From positions 9,278 through 73,277 of the forward strand of contig NZ_WJFC01000047.1 in assembly GCF_009725235.1 (NCBI RefSeq): a DNA stretch of 64,000 nt. Reading direction: 5' to 3'. Source of the DNA: Scytonema sp. UIC 10036 (lineage in GTDB: Bacteria > Cyanobacteriota > Cyanobacteriia > Cyanobacteriales > Nostocaceae). Below the pieces are notes generated by a model. The model did no database searches. It saw only the letters and a list, made by a program, of their open reading frames with translations, and had not been told where the DNA came from. Below are positions 37,408 through 46,701 of this stretch, piece after piece (the stretch's first letter is position 1; every line of letters begins with the position of its first letter). A program made the translations under genes and the position numbers.

Positions 37408-37486
37408 CGTTAATTGCTAATTGCTAATTGCTAATTGCTAATTGTTAGTTGCTGTTTTCCATTAGCCATTAGCCATTAGCCATTAG
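37408..37486. repeat. STRR arrays, TAATTGC and ATTAGCC heptamers
   Basis: Four TAATTGC units and four ATTAGCC units fill the gap between cysE and the next minus-strand gene. The array ends at the stop codon of the secreted protein gene (TAG in GAGCTAATGG). Confidence 0.88.
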
Positions 37487-37977
37487 CTCTGCTCCTCTAT
37501 GGTGAGTCTATAGTTCCGCCTTTCTCCCGGTTTGAATGTGCCTACCCACAGACGATATGTACCTGCTTTCCAAGTGTTATCTGTGATGCTAGCGTCTTTA
37601 TTTCTACCACTATCATCGCCACACCGAACTATACTGTTATCTGGTCCTTGAATGACTAAAGTTGTATCTCCGCCACCTGTGTCAACTTGTATCTTGAGGC
37701 GAGAAAAGTCTTTTTCCAAAATTAAGATATGATCTGGCTTGGGATCGCCATAGCCAATACAGACATTTCTGTTGCGATCGCGATTGCTTATGGCTGACAG
37801 GGAGTACGATCCACCTGTATAACCTGTTATTGTTCCTTTCGTTGATTCAAACCCAGGTGACAGAGCTAGCTTACCAAAGTTTGCTGTATCTGCTAACACG
37901 GGGTTTGAAGCAAGAGCGACGAGTGTAGCTAGGAACCAAGCGCTTTTTATTCTAGATAGGGGGCAACTACGTTTCAT
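37483..37977 (-). CDS. secreted hypothetical protein
   Basis: 164 residues. A basic start (MKRSCPLSRIK), a hydrophobic core (WFLATLVALASNP) and VLADT form a type I signal peptide cleaved near residue 30. The mature part is beta-rich with two cysteines (VCIGYGD, VRCGDDS) that could form a disulfide. The ends ILILEKDFSRLKIQVDTGGGDTTLVIQGP and TYRLWVGTF resemble the pre-peptidase (PPC-like) beta-sandwich of secreted proteins. Function unknown. Confidence 0.75.
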   Translation of the reverse strand: MKRSCPLSRIKSAWFLATLVALASNPVLADTANFGKLALSPGFESTKGTITGYTGGSYSLSAISNRDRNRNVCIGYGDPKPDHILILEKDFSRLKIQVDTGGGDTTLVIQGPDNSIVRCGDDSGRNKDASITDNTWKAGTYRLWVGTFKPGERRNYRLTIEEQS

Positions 37978-38084
37978 GATACCCCTCCCTTGAGTCGAGT
38001 AGAGTTGTTTTCTATACTCAGAATATCAGGAAAAACATTGAAGCTTACCGTTTCTTGTGGCACCTTTCATTGTGGCACAGGAAA

Positions 38085-38190
38085 CAATGGGGCATGGGGA
38101 CTGGGGAATAGGTAAGAAATAATGCCCGATGCCCAATCCCCAATGCCCACTAACAACTAACGACTAACAACTAACAACCAACCACTAACC
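38085..38190. repeat. STRR arrays upstream of the secreted protein gene
   Basis: GGGGCATGGGGACTGGGG and CCCAATCCCCAATGCCC units are followed by AACAACTAAC/CCACTAACC heptamers, running up to the stop codon of the DUF3352 gene. Confidence 0.85.
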
Positions 38191-39915
38191 ATTAAATTGA
38201 AAAAACACACCACCTTTCAGCAAGTCTGTATCGCTACCGTAACTGCTCACTGTTAGCGAGCGCAAATTTTGAAAAAATGATTTGCCAACGACTTCCACAA
38301 GCTTAAGAAAGGGGAGTTGACGTTCAATTATTGGCTGACTCTTTGTCCAATCGAGGTAGACATAACCTTGGTTGGGTTGGGGTAGAGCCGCAATACTATT
38401 TTGGAAATCACTCTTGTTAACTAGAGAATTTTCTTTGGCTGTAAGAGCTGCATCCATTGCCTCAATTGAAGAACTGATAATCTCGTAATTACCAACATCT
38501 GCATATGCTCCTAACACCTTTGCTTGAATTGTATAAACCTGTCGATCTTTTGCAAGTGCAGATTGACTGGGAGTTGCGGCTAACTCAGTCCAAGCAAATA
38601 TTTTTTGTTCGCCGATCTTCAGGGAATTCAATGAAAGCCCGCCGGATGTGGCAAGTTCATTTAAATGGGAAATGGCTACAGGTGTCGCCTCCGATTTTTC
38701 TGCTACAAAAATCCAGTCGGGATTGATTTTGTCTTCACGGGGTAACAGCCCTATGGCATACTCTCCCTGTACCCAGCTAAAAATATCGTCTTTCCAGTTG
38801 ATGTTCCAGCGCTTTTGAACTTCAGCTAGGGGTTGCAGCAATCCAGAGAACACATCTTCCTTAGCACCAGATATAAGTGCGATCGCTTGTTGCCAAAGTA
38901 GGGCTAAATTGCTGCGCTCCAAATTGCTTAAATTTGAAGAACCAACTGACAAGCCTGCTGAGGCTGGAATATACTGCAATGCACCAACTGGTTTAGCAGT
39001 TTCTGTAGGTGAAAGCAAATTTTTTTCTTTTGCCAGTAAAGCAGTTTCAGCTATCAATCCTTTGGGATTTGGGACTAAGGAAACAATTTGGCTGTTGTAA
39101 GTTGTGGTTTCACTTTCCAAGCCTTGCCATTTTGCCACATTGGGGAGATTCAGGAAAGCAACTGCGAGTGCATTCTTGGGGGAAGCTTTTATCGCTTGCT
39201 GATATTTGCTAGAACTAATCAAATTCAAGTCTGGGGCTTGAACGTTATTAATTGCATCGCGCAAAACTTTTGGCTCGTTAGCAAATAACACAAAGTTCTT
39301 ACCTACCACTGCACCAGCAAGAGCGGTTTGAATTTGAGATTTTGGATTTTGGGTTTTGGATTGGCGATTTGGAACTGAAAAATATCCGCCTGGTTTTTCT
39401 TCTGCGGGTGTTTCCTGTGGAATCTCATAAATCAACTTGACACCCTTATACTGTTCAACAGTTAAGTTTGCTCCAGCAAGCGATCGCTTGGAAAACAATA
39501 ACTCCAAAAATTCACGACTTTTTTCTGGTTCTTTAGTGGCTAGTGCCATAAGATACCCAGGTTTCCTGCCATTTTCTGGTTCGCGATCCAAGTCTAAGGC
39601 GGTTACAGCCAATGTGATTTCATTGCCCAACCACGGCTGAATATCTTTTTGGTAATCAATATCAGTATTTGCCAATAAACTCGTTTTTAACTTAGAGAGT
39701 TCTCCATCTCGTTCCGAACTTGGCAATTTTTCCGGATTTGTCAGCAGCGACACCATCACTGGCGCTTGCTGGGAAACAAAGATAGCAGCATCTGGCTGTC
39801 CGGAAGGGGTAACGAGGTTTGGCGGAGCTTTGGCACTGTTACAACTAGTGATGCCAATGAGAAGCAACATGAGGAGACAAGCAGTTATGGCTTTGAAAAA
39901 TAAGCGTTGTGTCAT
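38185..39915 (-). CDS. DUF3352 lipoprotein
   Basis: 576 residues. The N-terminus MTQRLFFKAITACLLMLLLIGITSCN is a lipoprotein signal with a lipobox ending at Cys 25. The rest is a large soluble domain of the DUF3352 family (start PDAAIFVSQQAPVMVSLLTNPEKL, later LAVAFLNLPNVAKW and AGLSVGSSNLSNLERSN). It is common in cyanobacteria, with no known activity. It is likely anchored to a membrane facing the periplasm. About 16 residues near 183-198 (VPNRQSKTQNPKSQIQ) are encoded by GGATTTTGG-type repeats inserted in frame. Confidence 0.85.
   Translation of the reverse strand: MTQRLFFKAITACLLMLLLIGITSCNSAKAPPNLVTPSGQPDAAIFVSQQAPVMVSLLTNPEKLPSSERDGELSKLKTSLLANTDIDYQKDIQPWLGNEITLAVTALDLDREPENGRKPGYLMALATKEPEKSREFLELLFSKRSLAGANLTVEQYKGVKLIYEIPQETPAEEKPGGYFSVPNRQSKTQNPKSQIQTALAGAVVGKNFVLFANEPKVLRDAINNVQAPDLNLISSSKYQQAIKASPKNALAVAFLNLPNVAKWQGLESETTTYNSQIVSLVPNPKGLIAETALLAKEKNLLSPTETAKPVGALQYIPASAGLSVGSSNLSNLERSNLALLWQQAIALISGAKEDVFSGLLQPLAEVQKRWNINWKDDIFSWVQGEYAIGLLPREDKINPDWIFVAEKSEATPVAISHLNELATSGGLSLNSLKIGEQKIFAWTELAATPSQSALAKDRQVYTIQAKVLGAYADVGNYEIISSSIEAMDAALTAKENSLVNKSDFQNSIAALPQPNQGYVYLDWTKSQPIIERQLPFLKLVEVVGKSFFQNLRSLTVSSYGSDTDLLKGGVFFQFNG
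39331..39372. repeat. in-frame GGATTTTG repeat insertion in the DUF3352 gene
   Basis: Units GATTTTGGATTTTGGGTTTTGG and GATTGGCGATTTGG interrupt the frame without breaking it. They are the same family as the arrays at 19546 and 62800. Confidence 0.75.
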
Positions 39916-40352
39916 ATTTGTTACATAGACTGTTGGAGGCGCACAAACAAATATATAGCTGCTGGATGATAGGCAGCGTCACTACTAAGATTTAGTGTAA
40001 GTCGTTAGCGCTCATTGCCCATGCTCTCTAGGCATAAGTACTACCTTTTGGTTTATGCCAAATTGGAGTTTTTAAATGTGTGCCATTGTATCTTCTAGGT
40101 TTCTGATGTAGTTTTTTCGTTACTGCACCTTGGAAATTGAATAGTTCGATAATTTACTTGACATAAACTTTTTTAACTTTTTGTCCACCTTTTTTGAAGA
40201 GTCTTATCTTCCTCCCATATAAGTGTCGAAAGCTATGAAAACTCACGTTCAAAACCAAAAGTCTCAATAAAATAGCACACATCCTCAAAACTCAATTTTG
40301 GTAGTTGCTTGAAAAATTACTCTATTAATTTTTCTGGCTTACCTATGCATAA
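39916..40352. other. intergenic region between the divergent DUF3352 and helicase genes
   Basis: No gene is visible. It is AT-rich and should carry the promoters of both divergent genes. Confidence 0.35.
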
Positions 40353-40371
40353 ATACTATCATAGATAGTAT
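40353..40371 (+). promoter_or_regulatory. palindromic operator candidate of the RelE-helicase gene
   Basis: ATACTATC and GATAGTAT form a perfect 8-bp inverted repeat around a 3-nt centre, ending 35 bp before the ATG. Its place and symmetry suggest a dimer-bound repressor site, as is usual for genes with toxin-like domains. Confidence 0.5.
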
Positions 40372-40405
40372 CATTTTTGGAGAGAAGTCGGGCAGTCAAT
40401 AGTTT

Positions 40406-42724
40406 ATGTTACAGGTAAAAATTATTCGGGCAGCCTTCCGTGAAATACAGAAACTGCCACTGCCCGATCTGAATAAAGTTTATGAAATTTTACGTTGTTT
40501 AAGCCAGGAAGAACAAACAGACACTAAATTTCTCAGTGGATACGACAACCTAAAGCGAACTAGAGCAGGTAATTTGCGCGTTATTTGGCAACGAGAGCCA
40601 AGCAGTGATATTGTAGTCATCAAAGCGGGTTTACGTGGTGATGTTTATGACGATGCATTTGACAGTCGCGATCGCGATTGTCCTATAATAATCACAGAAC
40701 TTCTCAAGCCTCAAGGAACCGAACTGGCTGAACATCCAACTTACAAGTGGAATCAGCAACAAGATTCTGATTGGTACAAATTCGTTTATAGTACGTATCG
40801 CTACTCGCCTATACTGACACAGTACCAAAGAAAAGTACTTGAAGAACCATTAAGAACTTTGTTTGCTTATAACCAATGGTTGACTGCTGATACGTTTAGA
40901 AACAGGGTTTGTATAGTCCAAAGTGCTCCGGGAACTGGTAAAACAGTATGTGCAACTCTATTTGCCTGTGAAATTCACAAACAACATGAGTGTAATACGA
41001 TGCTGATTTTACCAGAAGCGTTGCGTGGAGACATAGCTGAATATTCAGAAGTTAAGCAAGCAAGCACACAAGAAAACTTCTGGTTAGTTACGTTTCGAGA
41101 GTGGATGGGCAGAATTAAGCCCGAATTGCAAAATAACCTTGCGTCGTCTGACGAAGAATTATACGCATTGCGGGAGGCTACTAAATTTGCTTCTCAACCA
41201 AGGCGTCTCAATTTCAAGAAAATTACTTATAGAGATGTTTTACTTTATCAATCCTTCGTACTAGATACAGCAGTTGATAACCAAACCAGAAATGCAATTT
41301 ATCAAGTGAATCGAGAGCAAATTGAAAAATTAAATCAAATTAATCAACAACGTTGGTTCAGTGCATTATCTGGTAGAAAATGTCGTGCAAACGCTGCTGA
41401 GGAATTAGCAAAAAATCCCCCATTGCCACCTTTCAATAATGGCTGGACGCTGCTTGTTATTGATGAAGCCCAAGATTTTATGCTATGTGAACTTCAAGCT
41501 CTAATTGCAGTATGTCAAGCATGGTTAGAACAAGGACATTCAACATATTTATTATTATTGGGAGACTTAAATCAGCGAATTCAACCAACAGATTTTGACT
41601 GGGGACAATTACGCCTGAAAGAGCCAATCAAATTAGAAAAAAATTATAGAAATTCGCGTCATATCTTAGAATTTGCCAACCAATTTTGGAATATAGCACA
41701 ACACATAAGTAAAAATTTTCACGGGAAACACTTACCACTACCTGCATCTTTAGAAGATGCGTTTGAGGTTGGAGAACCAGTGCATTTGCTAGAATGCTCC
41801 TCCCATGAGGAAGCTCTCAAATTTTTGCAGCAACTTGCTCAAGAATCGGAACGCGAAGAAGATGGACGTTATTTACTTCGCTACTTGACTAATGCTGTTA
41901 AGGTTGTTTCTCCTAAATTAGATATATCTTACAATAACTTAGTAATTTTAAATGCAGAACAGGCAAAAGGACGAGAATTTGAAGCCTGTGTGGCGTTTCA
42001 TTTATTTGATGGAACTGGTGAACCATCATTAGAAGAGTGTTTTCAGTGGTATACATTATTGACTCGCGCTCGTTCTCGGCTGCTAGTAGTCGTCACTTCA
42101 GAAGAATTAAATCGTCTCAAGTGTCACGAGCGGAATTTTTTTGAAAAGTGCGCTCGCATTGATTGCCAGACAGCTATAAATTGGATTACTGAATTTGCTT
42201 GTGATGTCGATCTCACTCAAATGACTGCTGATATTCAACAGCGTTTGTGGAGCCGCTGTGAAAGTGGAAATTTGTACTGGGATACTTATTTAGTTTTGGA
42301 ATTGGCAGCAGTTAGGGAAGAAAATCTTTACAAGTGGGAACAAGAAGCGATCGCTTCTCTAAGTAAACATTCTCAACAACATCTACAGGATGAATTAAAC
42401 AAGACTCACAGTATTTCTCTACGCTGTTTGCTATTAAGAGCAATGCAGCGTTCTTGGCAAGCAGTTACAGAAGCTTATCAGTTAAAAAACAGTGATTTTC
42501 CAGAATATCAACGGTTGCTCAACAGTATCGCCCAAGATTTGGAAGCCAAAGGTTTGCCTTATGAAGCAGCAAGAGTGAAAGCACGACTCAGCGATCGCAA
42601 CCAACATCAAAATCTTCCTTTTTGGGAAGAAATTGGGCATCCTTCCAATCAATTTAAACCTTTAGTCACATTACTGTGTGAAGCTTTTATATCTCGAATT
42701 AGTCATCTTAATGAAAACAGGTAG
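40406..42724 (+). CDS. RelE/ParE-like domain fused to an SF1 (UvrD/Rep-like) helicase
   Basis: 772 residues. The first about 90 residues (MLQVKIIRAAFREIQKLP...RAGNLRVIWQ...VIKAGLRGDVYDDAF) have the RelE/ParE toxin pattern with the R.G..RVIW strand. An SF1 helicase follows: Walker A SAPGTGKT (173-180), II VIDEAQDF (about 349-356), III LLLGDLNQRIQ (about 382), IV EKNYRNSRH (about 412), V NAEQAKGREFE (about 516), VI YTLLTRARSR (about 547). The C-terminal about 170 residues are helical and unknown. The next gene follows 8 bp later and encodes a membrane-anchored coiled coil. A conflict role is an inference from the toxin-like domain; the helicase motifs appear intact. Confidence 0.88.
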   Translation: MLQVKIIRAAFREIQKLPLPDLNKVYEILRCLSQEEQTDTKFLSGYDNLKRTRAGNLRVIWQREPSSDIVVIKAGLRGDVYDDAFDSRDRDCPIIITELLKPQGTELAEHPTYKWNQQQDSDWYKFVYSTYRYSPILTQYQRKVLEEPLRTLFAYNQWLTADTFRNRVCIVQSAPGTGKTVCATLFACEIHKQHECNTMLILPEALRGDIAEYSEVKQASTQENFWLVTFREWMGRIKPELQNNLASSDEELYALREATKFASQPRRLNFKKITYRDVLLYQSFVLDTAVDNQTRNAIYQVNREQIEKLNQINQQRWFSALSGRKCRANAAEELAKNPPLPPFNNGWTLLVIDEAQDFMLCELQALIAVCQAWLEQGHSTYLLLLGDLNQRIQPTDFDWGQLRLKEPIKLEKNYRNSRHILEFANQFWNIAQHISKNFHGKHLPLPASLEDAFEVGEPVHLLECSSHEEALKFLQQLAQESEREEDGRYLLRYLTNAVKVVSPKLDISYNNLVILNAEQAKGREFEACVAFHLFDGTGEPSLEECFQWYTLLTRARSRLLVVVTSEELNRLKCHERNFFEKCARIDCQTAINWITEFACDVDLTQMTADIQQRLWSRCESGNLYWDTYLVLELAAVREENLYKWEQEAIASLSKHSQQHLQDELNKTHSISLRCLLLRAMQRSWQAVTEAYQLKNSDFPEYQRLLNSIAQDLEAKGLPYEAARVKARLSDRNQHQNLPFWEEIGHPSNQFKPLVTLLCEAFISRISHLNENR

Positions 42725-42732
42725 ATAAGTCA

Positions 42733-43446
42733 ATGACACAATATACAGATAAACAAATAGCAGAGCAACTCGAACAACTTGCTATCGTAATTCTATCAGC
42801 AAAAGAGTCAGCTAACACAGTTTTACAGCAAGTTCAAGCAATTCAAGATGAAATTTCACAATTTGTTGAAATGACAAAAGCTGAAATTCTTAATTCACAG
42901 AATCAAATAGTTGAACAAGTCTTGATGCGAGTGCAATTGCAGGAGGAAGAAATTTTGAACCAATTTCGCACTCTGGTAGCAAACACTTTGACAGATTTGG
43001 GAGGACAAGCGGGTTTAGAAAAGCTACGACAAGAACTTCAAGAAGGACATCAGGTATTAAGTGAGATCCAAAGCCTTAATCATCAGTTGCAGTCAAGTAT
43101 TGGAGCATCACTGAGTAAACTGCAAGGTATGTTGCAAATACATTCAGCAGTACAGGAAACAGTATCCGGGCTAGAGACAATGCGTTCGGAAATTTCTGAT
43201 TTAGCCCTACAAGTTCAATCAGATAGGAAATCTATTCAAACAATGAGAGTAGAAGTTGAAGATTTTAGCAATGCTATTGAAAATAATAATAATACATTAG
43301 TAATGGAATTACGTGGAGAAATCAAGCAACTACAAAGAGAGATACAAAAACAACAAACTCAAGAAAAAAAACAGCAGTACCTGCGTAATTGGTTATTTGT
43401 AATTGCATTTAGCACTGCTTTGATAGCTCTTGTTTTGGCTCTATAG
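42733..43446 (+). CDS. coiled-coil protein with C-terminal membrane anchor
   Basis: 237 residues. A long coiled coil (about 5-215) is followed by one hydrophobic helix at the extreme C-terminus (LRNWLFVIAFSTALIALVLAL, 217-237), the layout of a tail-anchored protein. It lies 8 bp after the RelE-helicase gene on the same strand, so the two are almost certainly co-expressed. It may tether or sense for the helicase at the membrane. No catalytic motif seen. Confidence 0.8.
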   Translation: MTQYTDKQIAEQLEQLAIVILSAKESANTVLQQVQAIQDEISQFVEMTKAEILNSQNQIVEQVLMRVQLQEEEILNQFRTLVANTLTDLGGQAGLEKLRQELQEGHQVLSEIQSLNHQLQSSIGASLSKLQGMLQIHSAVQETVSGLETMRSEISDLALQVQSDRKSIQTMRVEVEDFSNAIENNNNTLVMELRGEIKQLQREIQKQQTQEKKQQYLRNWLFVIAFSTALIALVLAL

Positions 43447-43659
43447 GAATCCTAGATAACTCATAAGTAATTTTACGTGGGTCGCATTGCCCACTGAAAG
43501 CGTGATGTGGCAAGCTGTCTTCCCTACCTACTTGTAGTTCAAAAATAAAATAGGATTACTATACCTTCTGTATGTAAGCTTTACAGCTAAAATGAAGACA
43601 AGATAGTACACTCAAGGCATATAAACCTAAAAGCAAACCTTGTATTTTCTCTATTGATA

Positions 43660-43968
43660 ATGAATACTGTTGAAAGTCAGCAACAAATTATACAACTATT
43701 ACGACGTTTATCGCCCGAAAATTTAGCCTTTGTTACTGAAATGGTAAATTTCTTGATATACAAACAAAATCAGGAAATGAAAAGCGTTCAAGCTAATTCC
43801 TCGGACACACCTCTAACTGAAACTCAAAATGGTACTGACGTTTCTCATACTAAGTTAGGTAGCTCTACTCTTGGCGATCTCTTGGAATTGGCTGGTACTT
43901 GGGAAGGTGATGATATTCAAGAATGCCTGCAACTAGTTCATGAAAGCCGTGCTTCACTGGAGTTTTAA
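43660..43968 (+). CDS. antitoxin-like protein, apparently without a toxin gene
   Basis: Start ATG 43660 (102 residues, MNTVESQQQIIQLL). The N-terminal segment LLRRLSPENLAFVTEMVNFLIYKQ and the C-terminal LGDLLELAGTWEGDDIQECLQLVHESR resemble cyanobacterial VapB-type antitoxins, which end in an AGTW.GDD.EE motif that binds the PIN toxin. No toxin gene is found downstream; the next gene is a rhodanese 71 bp later. It may be an orphan antitoxin. Confidence 0.6.
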   Translation: MNTVESQQQIIQLLRRLSPENLAFVTEMVNFLIYKQNQEMKSVQANSSDTPLTETQNGTDVSHTKLGSSTLGDLLELAGTWEGDDIQECLQLVHESRASLEF

Positions 43969-44039
43969 GGCTCGATAACAAAAAAACAGACGGTTTTCTG
44001 TCACCATAAAGATACAAGCAATTATCGTAATAAGCAGAC

Positions 44040-44387
44040 ATGAGCGAGCAATCTTTCACCCAAGTCAGCGTCGAGGAACTGGGACAACGTTTATCTTCAC
44101 AAGAGCCAAACCTTCAGCTTGTGGATGTACGCGAACCACAAGAAGTAGCGATCGCTAGCATAGATGGCTTTGTCAATCTACCTTTGAGTGAATTTGCTCA
44201 TTGGGGGGAGCAAATTCACTCTCTCCTCAATCCCCACGCGGAAACTCTGGTACTCTGTCACCACGGTGTCCGTTCCGCTCAGATGTGTCAGTGGTTAATA
44301 ACTCAAGGGTTTACAAATGTTAAGAACATTGTAGGTGGGATTGATGCTTACTCTCATCTAGTCGATCCTTCCATTCCTCAGTACTAA
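44040..44387 (+). CDS. rhodanese-like sulfurtransferase
   Basis: 115 residues, a single rhodanese domain. The N-terminal LQLVDVREPQEVAIASIDGFVNLPL and the active-site loop CHHGVRS (Cys near 82) are intact. It can transfer sulfane sulfur; the in vivo acceptor is unknown. It precedes hrcA, a neighbourhood seen in other cyanobacteria. An inverted repeat GAGCAAG/CTTGCTC at 44485-44505 lies downstream. Confidence 0.92.
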   Translation: MSEQSFTQVSVEELGQRLSSQEPNLQLVDVREPQEVAIASIDGFVNLPLSEFAHWGEQIHSLLNPHAETLVLCHHGVRSAQMCQWLITQGFTNVKNIVGGIDAYSHLVDPSIPQY

Positions 44388-44810
44388 TTTTGTTTGAAAA
44401 GTATATTTTTAAACTATTTTCCCTAGCAATACTAACTGGCTTTTGCTATCTTTAACTCAGTAGATTCAGATTATAAGCGTGATGGAGCAAGTTTCTCACT
44501 TGCTCAACTCCTATGAATTTATTTTGGGTTAGGTAAAAATTAGTAACTTGAAATACAGCGCCCTTTAGAAGGTTATGAAATCATGCATGGTATATGCAAG
44601 TTTTCTAAATCGAACGACCTGAGCTTTTGAATCCAACTCACTTTGTGTTAATGCACACTTTATTAGGGGCTATACTGGAATTCTACTCTACTTATTTCAA
44701 AATAAGTACATATTTTGATACCTTTATTTACCAAAATTAATTTTTTGGAGTTATATCCATTAACTTTTTCAAAGTTTACTTAAAATTCTGCTTCAGCAAA
44801 CCATTCCCTT
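44388..44810. other. intergenic region upstream of hrcA
   Basis: No gene. It contains the stem GAGCAAG...CTTGCTC (44485-44505) and a second small palindrome ACTTATTTCAAAATAAGT near 44690. No obvious CIRCE element is recognised. Confidence 0.35.
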
Positions 44811-45899
44811 ATGCAAGTTCAGTTAACCAATCGACAACAACACATACTTTGGGCAACCATACGTCATTACATTGCCACGGCGGAACCCGTCGGTTCCAAA
44901 GCTCTTGTTGAGGAATATAACCTTGGTGTGAGTTCGGCAACTATTCGTAATGTAATGGGCGCATTGGAAAAATCAGGGTTCTTATACCAACCCCATACCT
45001 CCGCCGGAAGAGTACCTTCCGACTCCGGCTATCGCGTTTATGTCGATCGCCTGATTACACCTTCTGAAACTTTAGGTAAGGAGGTAGAGGTGGTACTTCA
45101 ACAAAACCTGAAGTGGGAAGAGTGGAGTTGGGAAGCGATTCTACAAGGGGCTGCACAAATCCTTGCCACCTTAAGTGGTTGTATCACTTTAATCACCATG
45201 CCACAAACTGGTGCTGCTGTTATCAGGCATCTACAACTGGTGCAAATTGAAGCCGGAAGAGTCATGCTGATTGTCGTCACAGATGGATATGAAACACATT
45301 CAGCAGTGTTGGACTTACCTCCCGAACAAGATAATGCACAACTTGACGCAGAAGCCATCGACCACAAGTTGCAAATAGTATCGAACTTTTTAAACAGCCA
45401 TCTGCGGGGGCGCAGTTTGCTGGAACTTGTCAATCTCGATTGGAGCGAACTGGATCGAGAATTCCAAAGCTACAGCAACTTCTTAAAAAAATCATTAGCA
45501 GAATTAAGCCGTCGCACTCTTAAACCATCTACAACACAAATCATGGTTCGCGGTATCGCTGAGGTTTTACGTCAACCAGAATTCTCGGAATTACAACAAG
45601 TGCAAACGCTTATCCATCTGCTGGAAGAAGAACAAGACCAACTTTGGCAGTTAATATTTGAACAACCAGAAACTGAGGAAGTGGGTAAGCCACGAGTTAC
45701 TGTTCGTATTGGTTCTGAGAATCCTTTGGAACCCATTCGTACTTGTTCGTTGATATCCTCCACATATCGTCGAGGCTTAGTACCCGTGGGCAGTGTAGGT
45801 GTATTGGGACCAACGCGCTTGGATTATGAAAGTGCGATCGCAGTTGTGTCAGCAGCATCTGATTACCTGTCAGAGGCTTTCAGTTTCTTGAATTCTTAA
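44811..45899 (+). CDS. hrcA: heat-inducible transcription repressor HrcA
   Basis: 362 residues, normal length. The N-terminal winged helix ([28 protein letters not shown]...[19 protein letters not shown]) is followed by the [16 protein letters not shown] motif and the HrcA core. It binds CIRCE operators upstream of groE-type chaperone genes and is released on heat stress. It is the last gene before an STRR array. Confidence 0.97.
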   Translation: MQVQLTNRQQHILWATIRHYIATAEPVGSKALVEEYNLGVSSATIRNVMGALEKSGFLYQPHTSAGRVPSDSGYRVYVDRLITPSETLGKEVEVVLQQNLKWEEWSWEAILQGAAQILATLSGCITLITMPQTGAAVIRHLQLVQIEAGRVMLIVVTDGYETHSAVLDLPPEQDNAQLDAEAIDHKLQIVSNFLNSHLRGRSLLELVNLDWSELDREFQSYSNFLKKSLAELSRRTLKPSTTQIMVRGIAEVLRQPEFSELQQVQTLIHLLEEEQDQLWQLIFEQPETEEVGKPRVTVRIGSENPLEPIRTCSLISSTYRRGLVPVGSVGVLGPTRLDYESAIAVVSAASDYLSEAFSFLNS

Positions 45900-45901
45900 A
45901 A

Positions 45902-46012
45902 GGGTTAGTGGTTAGTGGTTAGTGGCTAGTGGTTAGTGGTTCTTCCATTAACAACTAACAACTAACAACTAACAACTAACGAATAACCATTAACCACTAA
46001 CCACTAACTAGT
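45902..46012. repeat. STRR arrays with inverted arms, GGTTAGT and ACTAACA heptamers
   Basis: About six GGTTAGTG-type units, then about eight AACTAAC/CCACTAAC units of the opposite orientation, fill the hrcA-membrane gene gap. A large hairpin in the RNA is possible. Confidence 0.92.
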
Positions 46013-46015
46013 TAT

Positions 46016-46693
46016 ATGCTAAGAAAAATTGCCTTTGGGGTTTTGTGGTTGAGCGTTATTATCTACGCTTCCTTCTTCGCCCCAGAAATTCAACCCGATA
46101 CATTTGAGTTGATTAAAAATCTTTGTATTGGTGAATGGCAAGGAATTAATCCCCTGGTGATATTGCTTTTTTACATCATGGGTGTCTGGCCTTTGATTTA
46201 CAGCGCAGTCATCTTTGCGGATGGTAGAGGGCAGAGGCTTCCTGCTTGGCTGTTTGCCACAGGTTCTTTTGCCGTTGGAGCTTTTGCTCTGTTGCCTTAC
46301 TTATCGCTTCGTGAACCAAATCCAAAATTTCCTGGTAAAAAAAATTTGTTTTTGACAATACTGGATTCTCGCTTGACTGGTATTGCCCTAACTGTTGGCG
46401 CTGTTGTACTCGTTGCTGGCGGTATTGGGGCTGGTGACTGGGGAGATTTTGCACGTCAGTGGCAAACCAGTCGCTTTATCCATGTCATGAGCCTTGATTT
46501 TTGTCTGCTGTGTTTGCTGTTTCCAGCATTACTTCAAGATGATATGTCTCGTCGGGGGCTGGATAATCCTCAGATCTTCTGGTTAGTTACGTTAATACCT
46601 CTGTTTGGACCTTTGATTTACTTATGTATACGTCCGCCTTTACCAAAATTGGATACAGAGTTTAGAGGTCAGGAGTTAGGGATTGGGAATTAG
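46016..46693 (+). CDS. multi-pass membrane protein, tandem paralogue 1
   Basis: 225 residues with about six hydrophobic segments. Conserved loops shared with the next gene include NPLVILLFYIMG, DGR(G/M)Q, YL(S/A)(L/F)REPN, LDSRL.GI and DNPQIFW. It has no transporter or enzyme signature I recognise. The copies lie 8 bp apart and are roughly 40-50% alike by eye, so this is an old tandem duplication. The C-terminus (RGQELGIGN) looks repeat-extended. Confidence 0.75.
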   Translation: MLRKIAFGVLWLSVIIYASFFAPEIQPDTFELIKNLCIGEWQGINPLVILLFYIMGVWPLIYSAVIFADGRGQRLPAWLFATGSFAVGAFALLPYLSLREPNPKFPGKKNLFLTILDSRLTGIALTVGAVVLVAGGIGAGDWGDFARQWQTSRFIHVMSLDFCLLCLLFPALLQDDMSRRGLDNPQIFWLVTLIPLFGPLIYLCIRPPLPKLDTEFRGQELGIGN

Positions 46694-46701
46694 GGAGAAG
46701 C

